Shown one piece after another: positions 15,993 through 24,423 of a DNA stretch of 64,000 bases (its first letter is position 1; each line of letters begins with the position of its first letter). Position numbers and translations under genes: made by a program. The DNA is taken from assembly GCA_963776935.1 (NCBI GenBank), contig CAVZOP010000002.1, positions 744,001-808,000 of the forward strand, read 5' to 3'. A model generated the notes under the pieces. It did no database searches, was not told the DNA's origin, and saw only the letters and a list, made by a program, of their open reading frames with translations. Origin of the DNA: JALOLG01 sp963776935 (GTDB lineage Bacteria > Actinomycetota > Acidimicrobiia > Acidimicrobiales > Ilumatobacteraceae).

Positions 15993-16562
15993 TTAGTTGG
16001 CGCTGAGGTCGTCGGGGGCTTCGGCGAGCCAGGCCAGGCGGCCGCCCTGGCGGCGCAGGACGTTGCGCCACAGCTCCTCCGGCTCCTGGCCGAAGAGGTC
16101 GCCCGGGTCGGGGTCGAGCACGAGCCAGGCGCCGGCCTCGATCTCGAGCTCGAGTTGGCCGGGACCCCAACCGGCGTACCCGCGAAAGATGCGCACCGCT
16201 TCGAGGTCGGCGGCGACGAGTGCCGGGTCGACGGTCAGATCGGCCGACACGACCCGGCCGGAGACCGGCGAGAGCTCGTCGGTCGACACCACGATCGGCT
16301 GGCGGGTGTAGGCGAGGGCGATCAGCGCGTCGGGCTCGACCGGGCCGCCGGCGAACACCCCGCTCGGCGACGACTGCAGGTCGACCCAGCGGTCGAGCGG
16401 CTCGTCGAGCTGCTCGGGTGTCGGCCGGTTGATGATCACGCCGAGCGCGCCCTCGTCGTGATGTTCGAGCATGTACACGACCGTGCGGTCGAAGTTCGGA
16501 TCCTCCAGCGGCGGTGTCGCGACGAGCAGGCGCCCTTTCGTCGGTGTCGCGCCGGGGATCAT
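15993..16562 (-). CDS. YqgE/AlgH family protein (DUF179)
   Basis: This is a conserved protein of unknown biochemical role. The 189 residues show the family pattern: GRLLVATPPLEDPNFDRTVV at the N-terminus, ALGVIINRPT, the GGPVEPD loop, RIFRGYAGWGPGQLE in the middle and GDLFG near the end. The start ATG has GGAG only three bases upstream and CAGACT six bases upstream, so it may be weakly leadered or leaderless. It is convergent with pheT and divergent from argC, with 94 bases between the start codons holding the argC control region. Confidence 0.9.
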   Translation of the reverse strand: MIPGATPTKGRLLVATPPLEDPNFDRTVVYMLEHHDEGALGVIINRPTPEQLDEPLDRWVDLQSSPSGVFAGGPVEPDALIALAYTRQPIVVSTDELSPVSGRVVSADLTVDPALVAADLEAVRIFRGYAGWGPGQLELEIEAGAWLVLDPDPGDLFGQEPEELWRNVLRRQGGRLAWLAEAPDDLSAN

Positions 16563-16618
16563 TGCTCCAGTCTGCCGTGTTGAAAGGGCTCGCAGATGCG
16601 GCGGGGCTCCTTCTGTCG

Positions 16619-16652
16619 TTGCATGAGCATGCGAAAGAATGTATGATCATGC
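16619..16652 (+). promoter_or_regulatory. argC promoter overlapped by two ARG-box-like operators
   Basis: TTGCAT (16619-16624) and TATGAT (16642-16647) are 17 bases apart and form the best promoter in the window. Two similar 13-bp near-palindromes, TGCATGAGCATGC (16620-16632) and TGTATGATCATGC (16640-16652), overlap the -35 and -10 elements with a 20-base offset, as expected for an ArgR hexamer. Transcription would start at about the argC ATG (16657), leaving no leader. Confidence 0.75.
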
Positions 16653-16656
16653 GGAT

Positions 16657-17679
16657 ATGGTCACCGTGGGAATCATCGGGGCGTCCGGCTACACCGGCGC
16701 CGAGTTGCTGCGCCTCGCCGCCCAGCATCCCGACTTCGACGTCGTGTACGCGACCGGCGACACGCAGGCGGGCACTGCGGCCGCCGAGCTGTATCCGTCG
16801 CTCGCCGGGGCGTATCCCCGATTGATGTTCGAGTCGTTCGAGGTCGAGCGGGCGCAGGGTCTCGATCTCGTGTTCCTCGGCCTCCCGCACGCGGCGAGCA
16901 TGGCGCTGGCGCCGGAACTGGTCGGCCACGTCGGCTGCGTCGTCGACCTCTCGGCCGCCTATCGCTTGCGGGACCGTACCCAGTACCCGGCGTACTACGG
17001 ATTCGAACACGACCAGCCGGACCTGCTCGCCGACGCGGTGTACGGGTTGCCCGAGAAGTATCGCAACGAGCTGAAGGGGGCTGGCCTCGTCGCCACGCCG
17101 GGGTGCTACGTGACCGCCGCGACGTTGGCGCTCGAACCGCTCGTCGCGGCCGGCGCAATCGAGACCCACGGCGTGATCGTCGATGCCGCGAGCGGCGTCT
17201 CGGGCGCCGGGCGCAAGCTCAGCCACGAGAGCCTGTTCGCCACCGTCGACGACAACTTCACGGCGTACGGGTTGTTGAACCATCGTCACACGCCCGAGAT
17301 GGAGCAGGAGATCGGCGCCCAGATCCTGTTCACACCCCACCTGGCACCGATGAGCCGCGGCATCCTCGCCACGTGCTACGCCCGCCCGGTGGCCGGTCCG
17401 GCGCCGACGACGCAGTCGTTGCTCGACGTCTACCGGAACCGTTACGCGGGGGAGCCGTTCGTCGTCGTCACCGCCGACTCGCCGTCGACGAAGGCGACCC
17501 TCGGGTCGAACTCAGTGCACGTGACGGCGCGCTTCGACGAGCGCACCGGCTTCGTGATCGCGATCGCCGCCCTCGACAACCTGGCCAAGGGTGCGTCGGG
17601 GGGCGCGGTGCAGTCGGCCAACGTGGCGTTGGGGCTCGCCGAGACCGCCGGCTTGTCGCGCGTCGGCCTGATGCCATGA
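16657..17679 (+). CDS. argC: N-acetyl-gamma-glutamyl-phosphate reductase
   Basis: ArgC reduces N-acetylglutamyl phosphate to the semialdehyde with NADPH. The 340 residues start MVTVGIIGASGYTGAELLR, a dinucleotide-binding loop. The catalytic cysteine is in VATPGCYVTAA, and NHRHTPEMEQE and the C-terminal NLAKGASGGAVQSANVALGL are standard. The ATG at 16657 is preferred over an upstream ATG (16639) because that one lies inside the promoter and operators. It is first in the arginine operon. argJ does not follow; a 63-base minicistron with repeats lies there instead. Confidence 0.96.
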   Translation: MVTVGIIGASGYTGAELLRLAAQHPDFDVVYATGDTQAGTAAAELYPSLAGAYPRLMFESFEVERAQGLDLVFLGLPHAASMALAPELVGHVGCVVDLSAAYRLRDRTQYPAYYGFEHDQPDLLADAVYGLPEKYRNELKGAGLVATPGCYVTAATLALEPLVAAGAIETHGVIVDAASGVSGAGRKLSHESLFATVDDNFTAYGLLNHRHTPEMEQEIGAQILFTPHLAPMSRGILATCYARPVAGPAPTTQSLLDVYRNRYAGEPFVVVTADSPSTKATLGSNSVHVTARFDERTGFVIAIAALDNLAKGASGGAVQSANVALGLAETAGLSRVGLMP

Positions 17680-17738
17680 CCCGGATGCGATCGACCCTGA
17701 TGCGATCGGCCCTGATGCGATCGACACGGTTGCCGTGA
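17676..17738 (+). CDS. Possible 20-codon minicistron linking argC and argB
   Basis: ATG 17676 overlaps the argC stop (ATGA), and the frame ends in a TGA that overlaps the argB GTG (GTGA). It encodes a 20-residue Arg/Met/Ser-rich peptide with three MRST-type repeats, directly from the 15-bp DNA repeats. Both junctions are of the translational-coupling type used elsewhere in the window. It may serve only to carry ribosomes from argC to argB. No function can be assigned to the peptide. Confidence 0.35.
   Translation: MTRMRSTLMRSALMRSTRLP
17683..17727 (+). repeat. Three 15-bp tandem repeats in the argC-argB junction
   Basis: Copies at 17683-17697, 17698-17712 and 17713-17727 share the core GATGCGATCG and differ at two or three positions. 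They fill the place where argJ lies in most actinobacterial arg operons. Confidence 0.85.
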
Positions 17739-18605
17739 TCGAGGTCGCCGCCCAGAAGGCTGCGACTCTCGTCGAGGCGCTCCCGTACATCCGGCGCTTC
17801 TCGGGGAAGGTCGTCGTCGTGAAGTACGGCGGCAACGCGCTCGCCGGCACGTCGGAGCACGACGCACTCGCGCTGTTCGCCGAGGACGTCGTCCTGATGC
17901 GCCTCGTCGGGATGCGCCCGGTCGTCGTGCACGGTGGTGGTCCCCAGATCAGCGAGCTGATGAGCCGCCTCGGCAAGCAGACCGAGTTCCGCGACGGGCT
18001 GCGGGTCACCGACGCCGAGACCGTCGACATCGCCCGGATGGTGCTGATCGGTCAGGTGAACCCACAGATCGTCTCGGCGATCAACGTCCATGGTGACTAT
18101 GCGGTCGGCGTCAGCGGCGAGGATGCGGGACTGATCAGGGCCCACGCGCGTGACCCTGAGTTGGGGTTCGTCGGCGACGTGGCGCGCATCAACCCGGCGA
18201 TCCTCGACGGTCTGCTCGAGGACGAGTTCATCCCCGTCGTCGCCACGATCGGCACCGACGAGACCGGGCAGGCGTACAACATCAACGCCGACACGGTGGC
18301 CGGAGCGATCGCCGAAGCCGTCGGCGCCGAGAAACTCGTCTACCTCACCGACATCGAGGGGTTGCGGCGCGACGTCGACGACGCGCGGCAGCATCATCCG
18401 CCAGACCACGGCCGACGAGCTCGACGGATTGGTGGCCGACGGTTCGATCGCCGGCGGCATGATCCCGAAGGTGGTCAGCTGCGTCAAGGCGGTCCGCAAC
18501 GGCGTGGCGCGCGCCCACATCCTCGACGGGCGCATCGCCCACGTGCTGTTGCTCGAGATCTTCACCGATGCCGGCATCGGCACGATGGTCGCACCAGGAG
18601 ACTGA
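17735..18605 (+). pseudogene. argB: Acetylglutamate kinase, interrupted by one +1 frameshift
   Basis: ArgB phosphorylates N-acetylglutamate. The front part, from GTG 17735, has FSGKVVVVKYGGNALAG, VVVHGGGPQISELMSRLG and the substrate region INADTVAGAIAEAVGAEKLV, ending in LTDIEGLRRDVDDA. At about 18386 the frame must shift by one: GSIIRQTTADELDGLVADG and GGMIPKVVSCVKAVRNGV follow in the next frame to the stop at 18605. Dropping C18386 restores a protein of about 289 residues, the normal family length. Both halves are well conserved, so an error in the sequence is more likely than inactivation. Confidence 0.9.
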
Positions 18606-18606
18606 G

Positions 18607-19863
18607 ATGACATCCACCAACACGACGAACACCACGCCCAGCTCCGAGGCGACCGCGATCGCACCGGCGACGCATCCGTTCGACACGCTCGAGCTCGAGT
18701 ACTGCCCGTTCATGCCGGTGTTCGGCGCGCCGAAGTTGATGATCGAACGCGGCCGCGGCACCGAGGTCTGGGACACCAACGGCAAGCGCTACCTCGACTT
18801 CCTGTCGGGCATCGCGGTGGTCTCGTTGGGCCACGCCAACCCGGTCGTGGCCGCCGCCATCGCCAAACAGGCCGAGACGCTCTTGCACGTGAGCAACTTC
18901 TTCGCCAACCCGGTGGCGACATCGGCTGCGGTCAAGCTCAACGAGCTCCTCCGTGAGGCATCCGGACATGACGGTCAGATCTTCTTCACCAACTCGGGTG
19001 CCGAGTCGAACGAGTGCGCCATCAAGCTGGCGCGGAAGTGGGGTGGCCGCGGTCGGCACTCGGTCGTGAGCGCGCTCGGCAGCTTCCACGGGCGCACGTT
19101 GGCGTCGCTCGCGGCGACCGGCCAACCGAGCAAGCACGAGCCGTTCCAGCCGATGCCGGAGGGCTTCAAGCACGTCGCGTGGGGCGACCTCGACGCGATG
19201 CGGGCCGCCGTCGACGCATCGGTGGCGGCGGTGCTGATCGAGCCGTTGCAGGGCGAGGGCGGCGTGAATCCAGCGCCACCTGGCTACCTGGAGGGCATCC
19301 GGCAGCTGTGTGACGAGACCGGGGCGCTGATGATGGTCGACGAGATCCAGACCGGGTTCGGCCGCACCGGGCGGTGGTTCGGGTTCGAGCACTCGGGCGT
19401 CGCGCCCGACGTGGTGACGCTGGCCAAGGCGATGGGCAACGGGATGCCCGTCGGTGCGTGCTGGGCCCGCCGCGAGGTCGCCGCCGTCTTCCAGCCCGGT
19501 GACCACGGCAGCACCTACAGCGGCACCGCGATCGCGACGGCCGCGGTGGTGGCGGTGATCGACGAGATGCGGCGGATCGATGCGCCCAGGCTCGCTCGCG
19601 AACGTGGTGCGTTCCTCCGTGAGCTGGTGACGGCGATCCCTGGCGTGGCGTCGGTCAGGGGCGACGGACTGCTGCTCGGCGCCCAACTCGACGAAGGCAT
19701 CGACGCGCCCGCCGTCTACACCCGCATGCTCGAGAGCGGGATCATCTGCAACGCCGTCAACCCGACCACGATCCGGTTGGCGCCGCCGTTGACCGTCACC
19801 GAGGCGGAGCTGACGGAAGCGGCCGACACGTTCCGCAACGTCCTCGAACAGGACCAGATGTAA
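18607..19863 (+). CDS. argD: Acetylornithine aminotransferase
   Basis: ArgD is a class III PLP aminotransferase making N-acetylornithine. The 418 residues have a Thr/Ser-rich lead, then GKRYLDFLSGIAVVSLGHANP, FFTNSGAESNECAIKLAR (PLP phosphate cup), SFHGRTLASLAATGQ, VDEIQTGFGRTG and the PLP lysine in VVTLAKAMGNGMPVGA. AGGAGA precedes the ATG one base after the argB stop. The last codons overlap the ATG of argF. The related GABA/ornithine aminotransferases are excluded mainly by operon context. Confidence 0.95.
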   Translation: MTSTNTTNTTPSSEATAIAPATHPFDTLELEYCPFMPVFGAPKLMIERGRGTEVWDTNGKRYLDFLSGIAVVSLGHANPVVAAAIAKQAETLLHVSNFFANPVATSAAVKLNELLREASGHDGQIFFTNSGAESNECAIKLARKWGGRGRHSVVSALGSFHGRTLASLAATGQPSKHEPFQPMPEGFKHVAWGDLDAMRAAVDASVAAVLIEPLQGEGGVNPAPPGYLEGIRQLCDETGALMMVDEIQTGFGRTGRWFGFEHSGVAPDVVTLAKAMGNGMPVGACWARREVAAVFQPGDHGSTYSGTAIATAAVVAVIDEMRRIDAPRLARERGAFLRELVTAIPGVASVRGDGLLLGAQLDEGIDAPAVYTRMLESGIICNAVNPTTIRLAPPLTVTEAELTEAADTFRNVLEQDQM

Positions 19864-20769
19864 TGGCGCGGCGACCTACTCGACATCACCGACCTCAGGG
19901 CGGAGGAGGTCGCCACGATCCTCGATCTCGCCCAGCGCCCGCTGGTGCAGTTGGACCGCCCGCTCGCCGGACAGGGTGTCGCGCTGATCTTCGAGAAGCC
20001 ATCCAACCGCACCCGCCACTCGATGGAGATGGCGGTGGTGCAACTCGGTGGCCACCCGGTGTACACGCGTGGTGAGGAAGTCGGGTTCGACGTGCGCGAG
20101 CCGGTGGAGGACGTCGGGCGGATCCTCGAGGGGTACCACGCCTTGATCGCGGCGAGGGTGTTCGAGCACTCCGTGGTCGAGCGTCTCGCCAACGCCGTCG
20201 AGGTGCCCGTCGTCAACATGCTGTCGGACCGATCGCACCCGCTGCAGGCCCTGGCCGACGCGCTCACCATGCAACAACTGCTCGGCGATCTCGCCGGGCG
20301 GAGCGTCGCGTGGGTCGGCGACTACAACAACGTCGCCCGCTCGCTCGGCGAGGTGTGTGCCCTGTCGGGGATGCACCTGCGCTTTGCGTGTCCGCCCGGG
20401 TACGACGCCGACGACGCCGAGCTCGAGCGTCTCGCGCTTCTCGGCGCGCCGTCGGTGGTGCAGTCGCCGCGGGTCGTCGAGGCGGTCGACGGAGCGGATG
20501 CGGTGCACACCGACACCTGGGTGTCGATGGGGCAGGAGGACGACAAGCAGGATCGGATCACGGCGTTCGAGTCGTTCACGGTCGACGAGACGGTGATGTC
20601 GAAGGCGGCTCCCGGGGCGATCTTCATGCACTGCCTGCCGGCGTACCGCGGTCTCGAGGTGACCGCCGGCGTGATCGACGGCCCGCAGAGCGCGGTGTTC
20701 CAGCAGGGCCACAACCGGCTGCACGCGGCGCGGGGCGCGCTGGCGTTCCTGCTCGGGAACCCGTCATGA
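19863..20769 (+). pseudogene. argF: Ornithine carbamoyltransferase with a frameshift just after the start codon
   Basis: ArgF makes citrulline from ornithine and carbamoyl phosphate. The ATG at 19863, overlapping the argD stop, opens the wrong frame; the conserved N-terminus (RDLLDITDLRAEEVATILDL) lies in the next frame, which has no usable start codon before GTG 19945. Dropping C19872 gives MARDLLDITDL and a protein of about 301 residues. The rest is intact: EKPSNRTRHSME (the SxRT carbamoyl-phosphate loop), LSDRSHPLQALAD (HPxQ) and the catalytic HCLPAYRG. It shares its stop with the argR ATG (ATGA). Starting at GTG 19945 would remove a core helix. Confidence 0.88.
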
Positions 20770-21236
20770 GCAAGGTCCAGCGTCAACAGACGATCGCCCG
20801 CCTGATCGCCAAGCACGAGGTGACGAACCAGCCCCAGCTCGTCGAGCTGCTGGCGGGGGAGGGCATCTCCGCCACCCAGGCCACGGTGTCGCGCGACCTC
20901 GACGACCTCGGCGCGGTGAAGGTGCGGGTGCCCGGCGGGGCGACCGTCTACGCCGTGCCCGAGTTCGCCCCCGACCGCCTCGCACCGTTCGAGCAGCTCC
21001 GGCGGGTGATGGGCGAGTGGGTCGCCGACGTGGCGTGTTCGGCGAACCTGGTCGTGCTCCGGACGCCACCCGGCTGTGCCCATGTGGTCGCTTCGGCGCT
21101 CGACCGCAGCGCGCTCGACGGGCTGGTCGGTACGGTGGCCGGCGATGACACGGTGCTGTGCGTCGCGGCCGAGGCACTCGGCGGCGAGGAGCTCGCCCGC
21201 CGTTTGCGCACCCTCGCCGGGATCGGTTCCGCGTGA
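20766..21236 (+). CDS. argR: Arginine repressor ArgR
   Basis: ArgR is the arginine-sensing hexameric regulator. The 156 residues have a winged-helix DNA-binding domain (about 1-70: SKVQRQQTIARLIAKHEV, QATVSRDLDDLGAVKVRV) and a C-terminal domain with the hexamerisation and arginine-binding segments NLVVLRTPPGCAHVVASALDR and GTVAGDDTVLCVAA. The GDDT aspartates are the arginine ligands in the family. It probably binds the tandem sites at 16620-16652 and represses its own operon. Both ends overlap neighbours by four bases. Confidence 0.96.
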   Translation: MSKVQRQQTIARLIAKHEVTNQPQLVELLAGEGISATQATVSRDLDDLGAVKVRVPGGATVYAVPEFAPDRLAPFEQLRRVMGEWVADVACSANLVVLRTPPGCAHVVASALDRSALDGLVGTVAGDDTVLCVAAEALGGEELARRLRTLAGIGSA

Positions 21237-22650
21237 CCGGTGAACACGAGACGTCGAGCACCGATACCGGCTCGACGCTCTGGCACGGGCGGTTCGAGGG
21301 CGGGCCCGCCGAAGCGTTGATGGCCTACACGGTGAGCCTGCCGTTCGATCGGCGGCTGTGGCGCGACGACATCGCCGGCTCGGCAGTGCACGTGCGCGGC
21401 CTCGCGGCACGTGGGCATCATCACCGACGGCGAGTGCGACACGGTGCTGGCCGCTCTCGCCCAGGTGCACGACGAGATCGCCAGCGACCAGTTCACTTAC
21501 TTGCTCGAGCGACGAGGACATCCACACCGCGGTCGAGCGGCGGGTCACGGAGATCGCCGGTGCCGCCGGCGCCAAGCTGCACACGGCGCGGAGCCGCAAC
21601 GACCAGGTGGCCACCGACTTGCGGCTGTGGACCAAGCGCGAGCTGGTCGCCGTCGCCCGCGCGGTGTCCGACCTCCAAGTGGTGTTGCTCGACCGGGCGG
21701 TCGACGCGGGCGACGTGTACCTGCCCGGCTACACCCACCTCCAGCGCGCCCAGCCGGTGCTGCTGGCCCACCAGCTGCTGGCCCACGGTTGGGCGCTCGG
21801 CCGCGACGTCGACCGGCTGCTCGCCACGGTCGAGCGCCTCGACGTGTCGCCGCTCGGTGCTGGAGCGCTGGCGGGGACGTCGCTCCCGATCGATCCCGCG
21901 TGGACGGCGTCCGAGCTCGGGTTCGCCAGGCCGTTCGACAACTCGATCGACGCCGTCAGCGATCGCGACTTCGTCGCCGAGGCGTTGTTCGACCTCGCCC
22001 TGATCGGTGTCCACCTGTCGCGGATCGGCGAGGAGTGGGTGCTCTGGACCACCGAGGAGTTCGGCTTCGCCCGTCTCGACGATGCCTACACGACGGGCTC
22101 GTCGATGCTCCCCCAGAAGAAGAACGCCGACATCGCCGAGCTCGCCCGTGGCAAGTCCGGACGGTTGATCGGCAACCTGACCGGACTGCTCACCACGCTC
22201 AAGGGCCTGCCGCTCGCCTACAACCGCGACCTCCAGGAGGACAAGGAGCCACTGTTCGACTCCGTCGATCAAGTCGTCCTCGCCGCGACGGCGCTGGCGG
22301 GGATGATCGCCACGGCCACGTTCGTGCCGGAACGGATGCAGGCGGCCGCCGACGCCGAGACGACCGCCGCCACCGATCTCGCCGAGTGGCTGGTGCGGGC
22401 GGGCACGCCGTTCCGGGACGCTCATGCCGTGGTCGGCTCGCTCGTCAGGCGCCACCTGGCGGGGGAGGGGACGCTGCGTGAGCTGGTGGACGATGAGCTC
22501 GGTGCTGACGCCGCCGCCCTCGTGCGCCCCGGGATCGGTGTGCTCCAGCGCACGTCGCCTGGTGGCGCCGGCCCGGCCGTGATCGCGGCCCAGCTCGACG
22601 CCTACCGGGCGATGCTGACCGCCCAGGCCGGACGCTTCCAACCCAACTGA
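21233..22650 (+). pseudogene. argH: Argininosuccinate lyase, interrupted by two +1 frameshifts
   Basis: ArgH splits argininosuccinate into arginine and fumarate. From GTG 21233 the product reads TLWHGRFEGGPAEALMAYTVSLPFDRRLWRDDIAGS in frame 2, then GIITDGECDTVLAAL in frame 0 from about 21410, then DEDIHTAVERRVTEI in frame 1 from about 21510 to the end. Dropping C21410 and C21510 restores about 472 residues. The later part holds KLHTARSRNDQVATDLR, the family signature GSSMLPQKKNADIAEL and the intact C-terminus. Two shifts exactly 100 bases apart in an otherwise conserved gene suggest a local sequence problem. Confidence 0.9.
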
Positions 22651-22660
22651 GGTCTCAGAC

Positions 22661-23206
22661 GTGCGACGCCTGCGCCGGTCGTTCTTCGCCCGACCGTCGC
22701 CGACGGTCGCGCCCGAGTTGCTCAACAAGCTGCTCGTCGCCGGCGACAGCTCGGGGCGGATCGTCGAGGTCGAGGCGTACATGGCGGACGATCCGGCGAG
22801 TCACGCGTTCCGCGGCCAGACGCGGCGGAACGCGACGATGTTCGGCCAGGCGGGCGTCCTGTACGTCTACTTCACGTACGGCATGCACCATTGCGCCAAC
22901 GTCGTGACCGGTCCGGCCGGCGACGGCCAAGCCGTGCTCCTGCGGGCGGTCACCCCCGTGGCGGGAATCGACGAGTTGCGGGCCCGTCGGCCCGGTCGCC
23001 CCGATCGATCGCTCGCCGACGGGCCCGGCAAGCTGTGCCAGGCGTTCGGGCTCGACCTGCGCCACGACGGGATCGATCTGTGCGGCACCGACTCTCGGGT
23101 GTGGATCGGCGACGACGGCGTGCCACCACCGGATGCGCCGCGGGTCGGCCGGCGGGTCGGCATCAGCGTCGCCGTCGACGTGCCGTGGCGCTGGCGCGTG
23201 CCATGA
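22661..23206 (+). CDS. DNA-3-methyladenine glycosylase (AAG/MPG family)
   Basis: This monofunctional glycosylase removes 3-methyladenine and related alkylated purines. The 181 residues match the compact family: RSFFARPSPTVAPELLNKLL, the catalytic-glutamate region GRIVEVEAYMADDPASHAFRG, TRRNATMFGQAGVLYVYFTYGMHHCANVV and DGPGKLCQAFGL. It is the second alkylation-repair gene in the window, with the ATL protein and AlkB. GTG 22661 lies 10 bases after argH, so it is probably read through from the arginine operon. Confidence 0.93.
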   Translation: MRRLRRSFFARPSPTVAPELLNKLLVAGDSSGRIVEVEAYMADDPASHAFRGQTRRNATMFGQAGVLYVYFTYGMHHCANVVTGPAGDGQAVLLRAVTPVAGIDELRARRPGRPDRSLADGPGKLCQAFGLDLRHDGIDLCGTDSRVWIGDDGVPPPDAPRVGRRVGISVAVDVPWRWRVP

Positions 23207-23212
23207 GGGCCG

Positions 23213-24316
23213 TCAATCAGCCGCCGCGGCCTGCCAGTGCATCCAGAAGCCGTGTGGGTGGGCGTCGGCCGGGTGCTCGACCGTACGCACCCCGTCGCGC
23301 CATCGCACGAGCGTGACGACCGTGCGCTGCACCCGATCCGGATCGTCCGGAACCGGTACGCCGCTCACCAGCGCCGGCATCTCGGCGTAGATCCATGACA
23401 GATCGGAGCTGGCGCCAATCCGGTCGAGCTCGGCGACGTACGCGATTCGCTGCGCTTCGGAGAGGTAGTTCAGGACCCACGAGTTCAACACGACGGGGTG
23501 GCCGTCGCCGGCGACCAGATCGATCGTGGCGGCGAGGTCCTCGACCGCGTCACCAGCGCGCACGGTGGGCGGGTCGGTCTGGGCGAGGCCGATCGCGGCA
23601 TGGAGGCGGTGGAACCGGTCGGGCTGGTCGGGCCAGACGCAGGCCTCGAGCCACCGAGCCGCGTCGGGGTCGGTGACGTCGATCGGAGACCGATCGAGAC
23701 CGATGCGGGCGGCGATGGGCGGGTACCGCTCGGGAACCGGGACGGCGCCTCGCGTGCCGCACGTCAGCACGACTGGTGACGGCCCGCCGACGGCACGCCC
23801 CGGCTCGTACCGGCATTCGTACCGATCGAGCAGCAGCGTGAGTCCGCCGCTGCACCCGACGTCGACGAGCGACAGCGGCCCGACCTCGTCGGCGACGAGG
23901 CCGATGAGGGGCACGAACGTCGCGCACCGACCGACCTCGTTGGTCTGTGTCGACCGCGTGGCGAGCATCTCGGCGAGACGCTCCGCGTGGGCGGCGCAGA
24001 ATTCGCGGAACGCCGGATACGGGTCGGCGGACGACGTCGTCGACTCTTGGTGGGTGGGCGACGGCTGATCCGCGGGCGAAAGGTTCGGATAGTGGCGAGC
24101 CAGCGCGTGACCGGGTTCGTTCAGGAGCAGCCAGTGCACGCACGCGAACAACAGCACCGGCAACTGCTGCTGCTCGGGAGCGTGCAACAGCAGGCGAGAC
24201 GTCGCCGGATCGTCGGCGATGTGCTCGGCGAGTCGGCCGTAGAGCGGGGCTCGCGGCGACGCGGTCGTAGCGAACGCTCGAAACCGTTGCGCGAGCTCGT
24301 CGCCGTCGTCGTTCAC
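23213..24316 (-). CDS. DUF2332 family protein (possible methyltransferase-like fold)
   Basis: This family is conserved and uncharacterised. The 367-residue product has an N-terminal helical region (ELAQRFRAFATTASPRAPLYGRLAEHIADD), then LVDVGCSGGLTLLLDRYECRY, which resembles a SAM-binding glycine loop, and later VAGDGHPVVLNSWVLNYLSEAQR. A methyltransferase-like role is only an inference from that loop. GTG 24316 is chosen because TACCTT lies eight bases upstream, the window's leaderless pattern; ATG 24337 has neither promoter nor ribosome-binding site. It is convergent with the glycosylase gene, 6 bases apart. Confidence 0.75.
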   Translation of the reverse strand: MNDDGDELAQRFRAFATTASPRAPLYGRLAEHIADDPATSRLLLHAPEQQQLPVLLFACVHWLLLNEPGHALARHYPNLSPADQPSPTHQESTTSSADPYPAFREFCAAHAERLAEMLATRSTQTNEVGRCATFVPLIGLVADEVGPLSLVDVGCSGGLTLLLDRYECRYEPGRAVGGPSPVVLTCGTRGAVPVPERYPPIAARIGLDRSPIDVTDPDAARWLEACVWPDQPDRFHRLHAAIGLAQTDPPTVRAGDAVEDLAATIDLVAGDGHPVVLNSWVLNYLSEAQRIAYVAELDRIGASSDLSWIYAEMPALVSGVPVPDDPDRVQRTVVTLVRWRDGVRTVEHPADAHPHGFWMHWQAAAAD

Positions 24317-24324
24317 GGGCGCCC

Positions 24325-24330
24325 AAGGTA
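24325..24330 (-). promoter_or_regulatory. -10 element of the DUF2332 gene (leaderless)
   Basis: Minus-strand TACCTT is followed by eight bases (GGGCGCCC) and GTG 24316. Confidence 0.45.
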
Positions 24331-24423
24331 GTGACATCGGGCTGGCGGCGGGCGACCGGGCAGGCCACGGATCGGAACGGACACGGCGGGCACCCATGCC
24401 GCCGTGCCAACATCTACGGCGGC

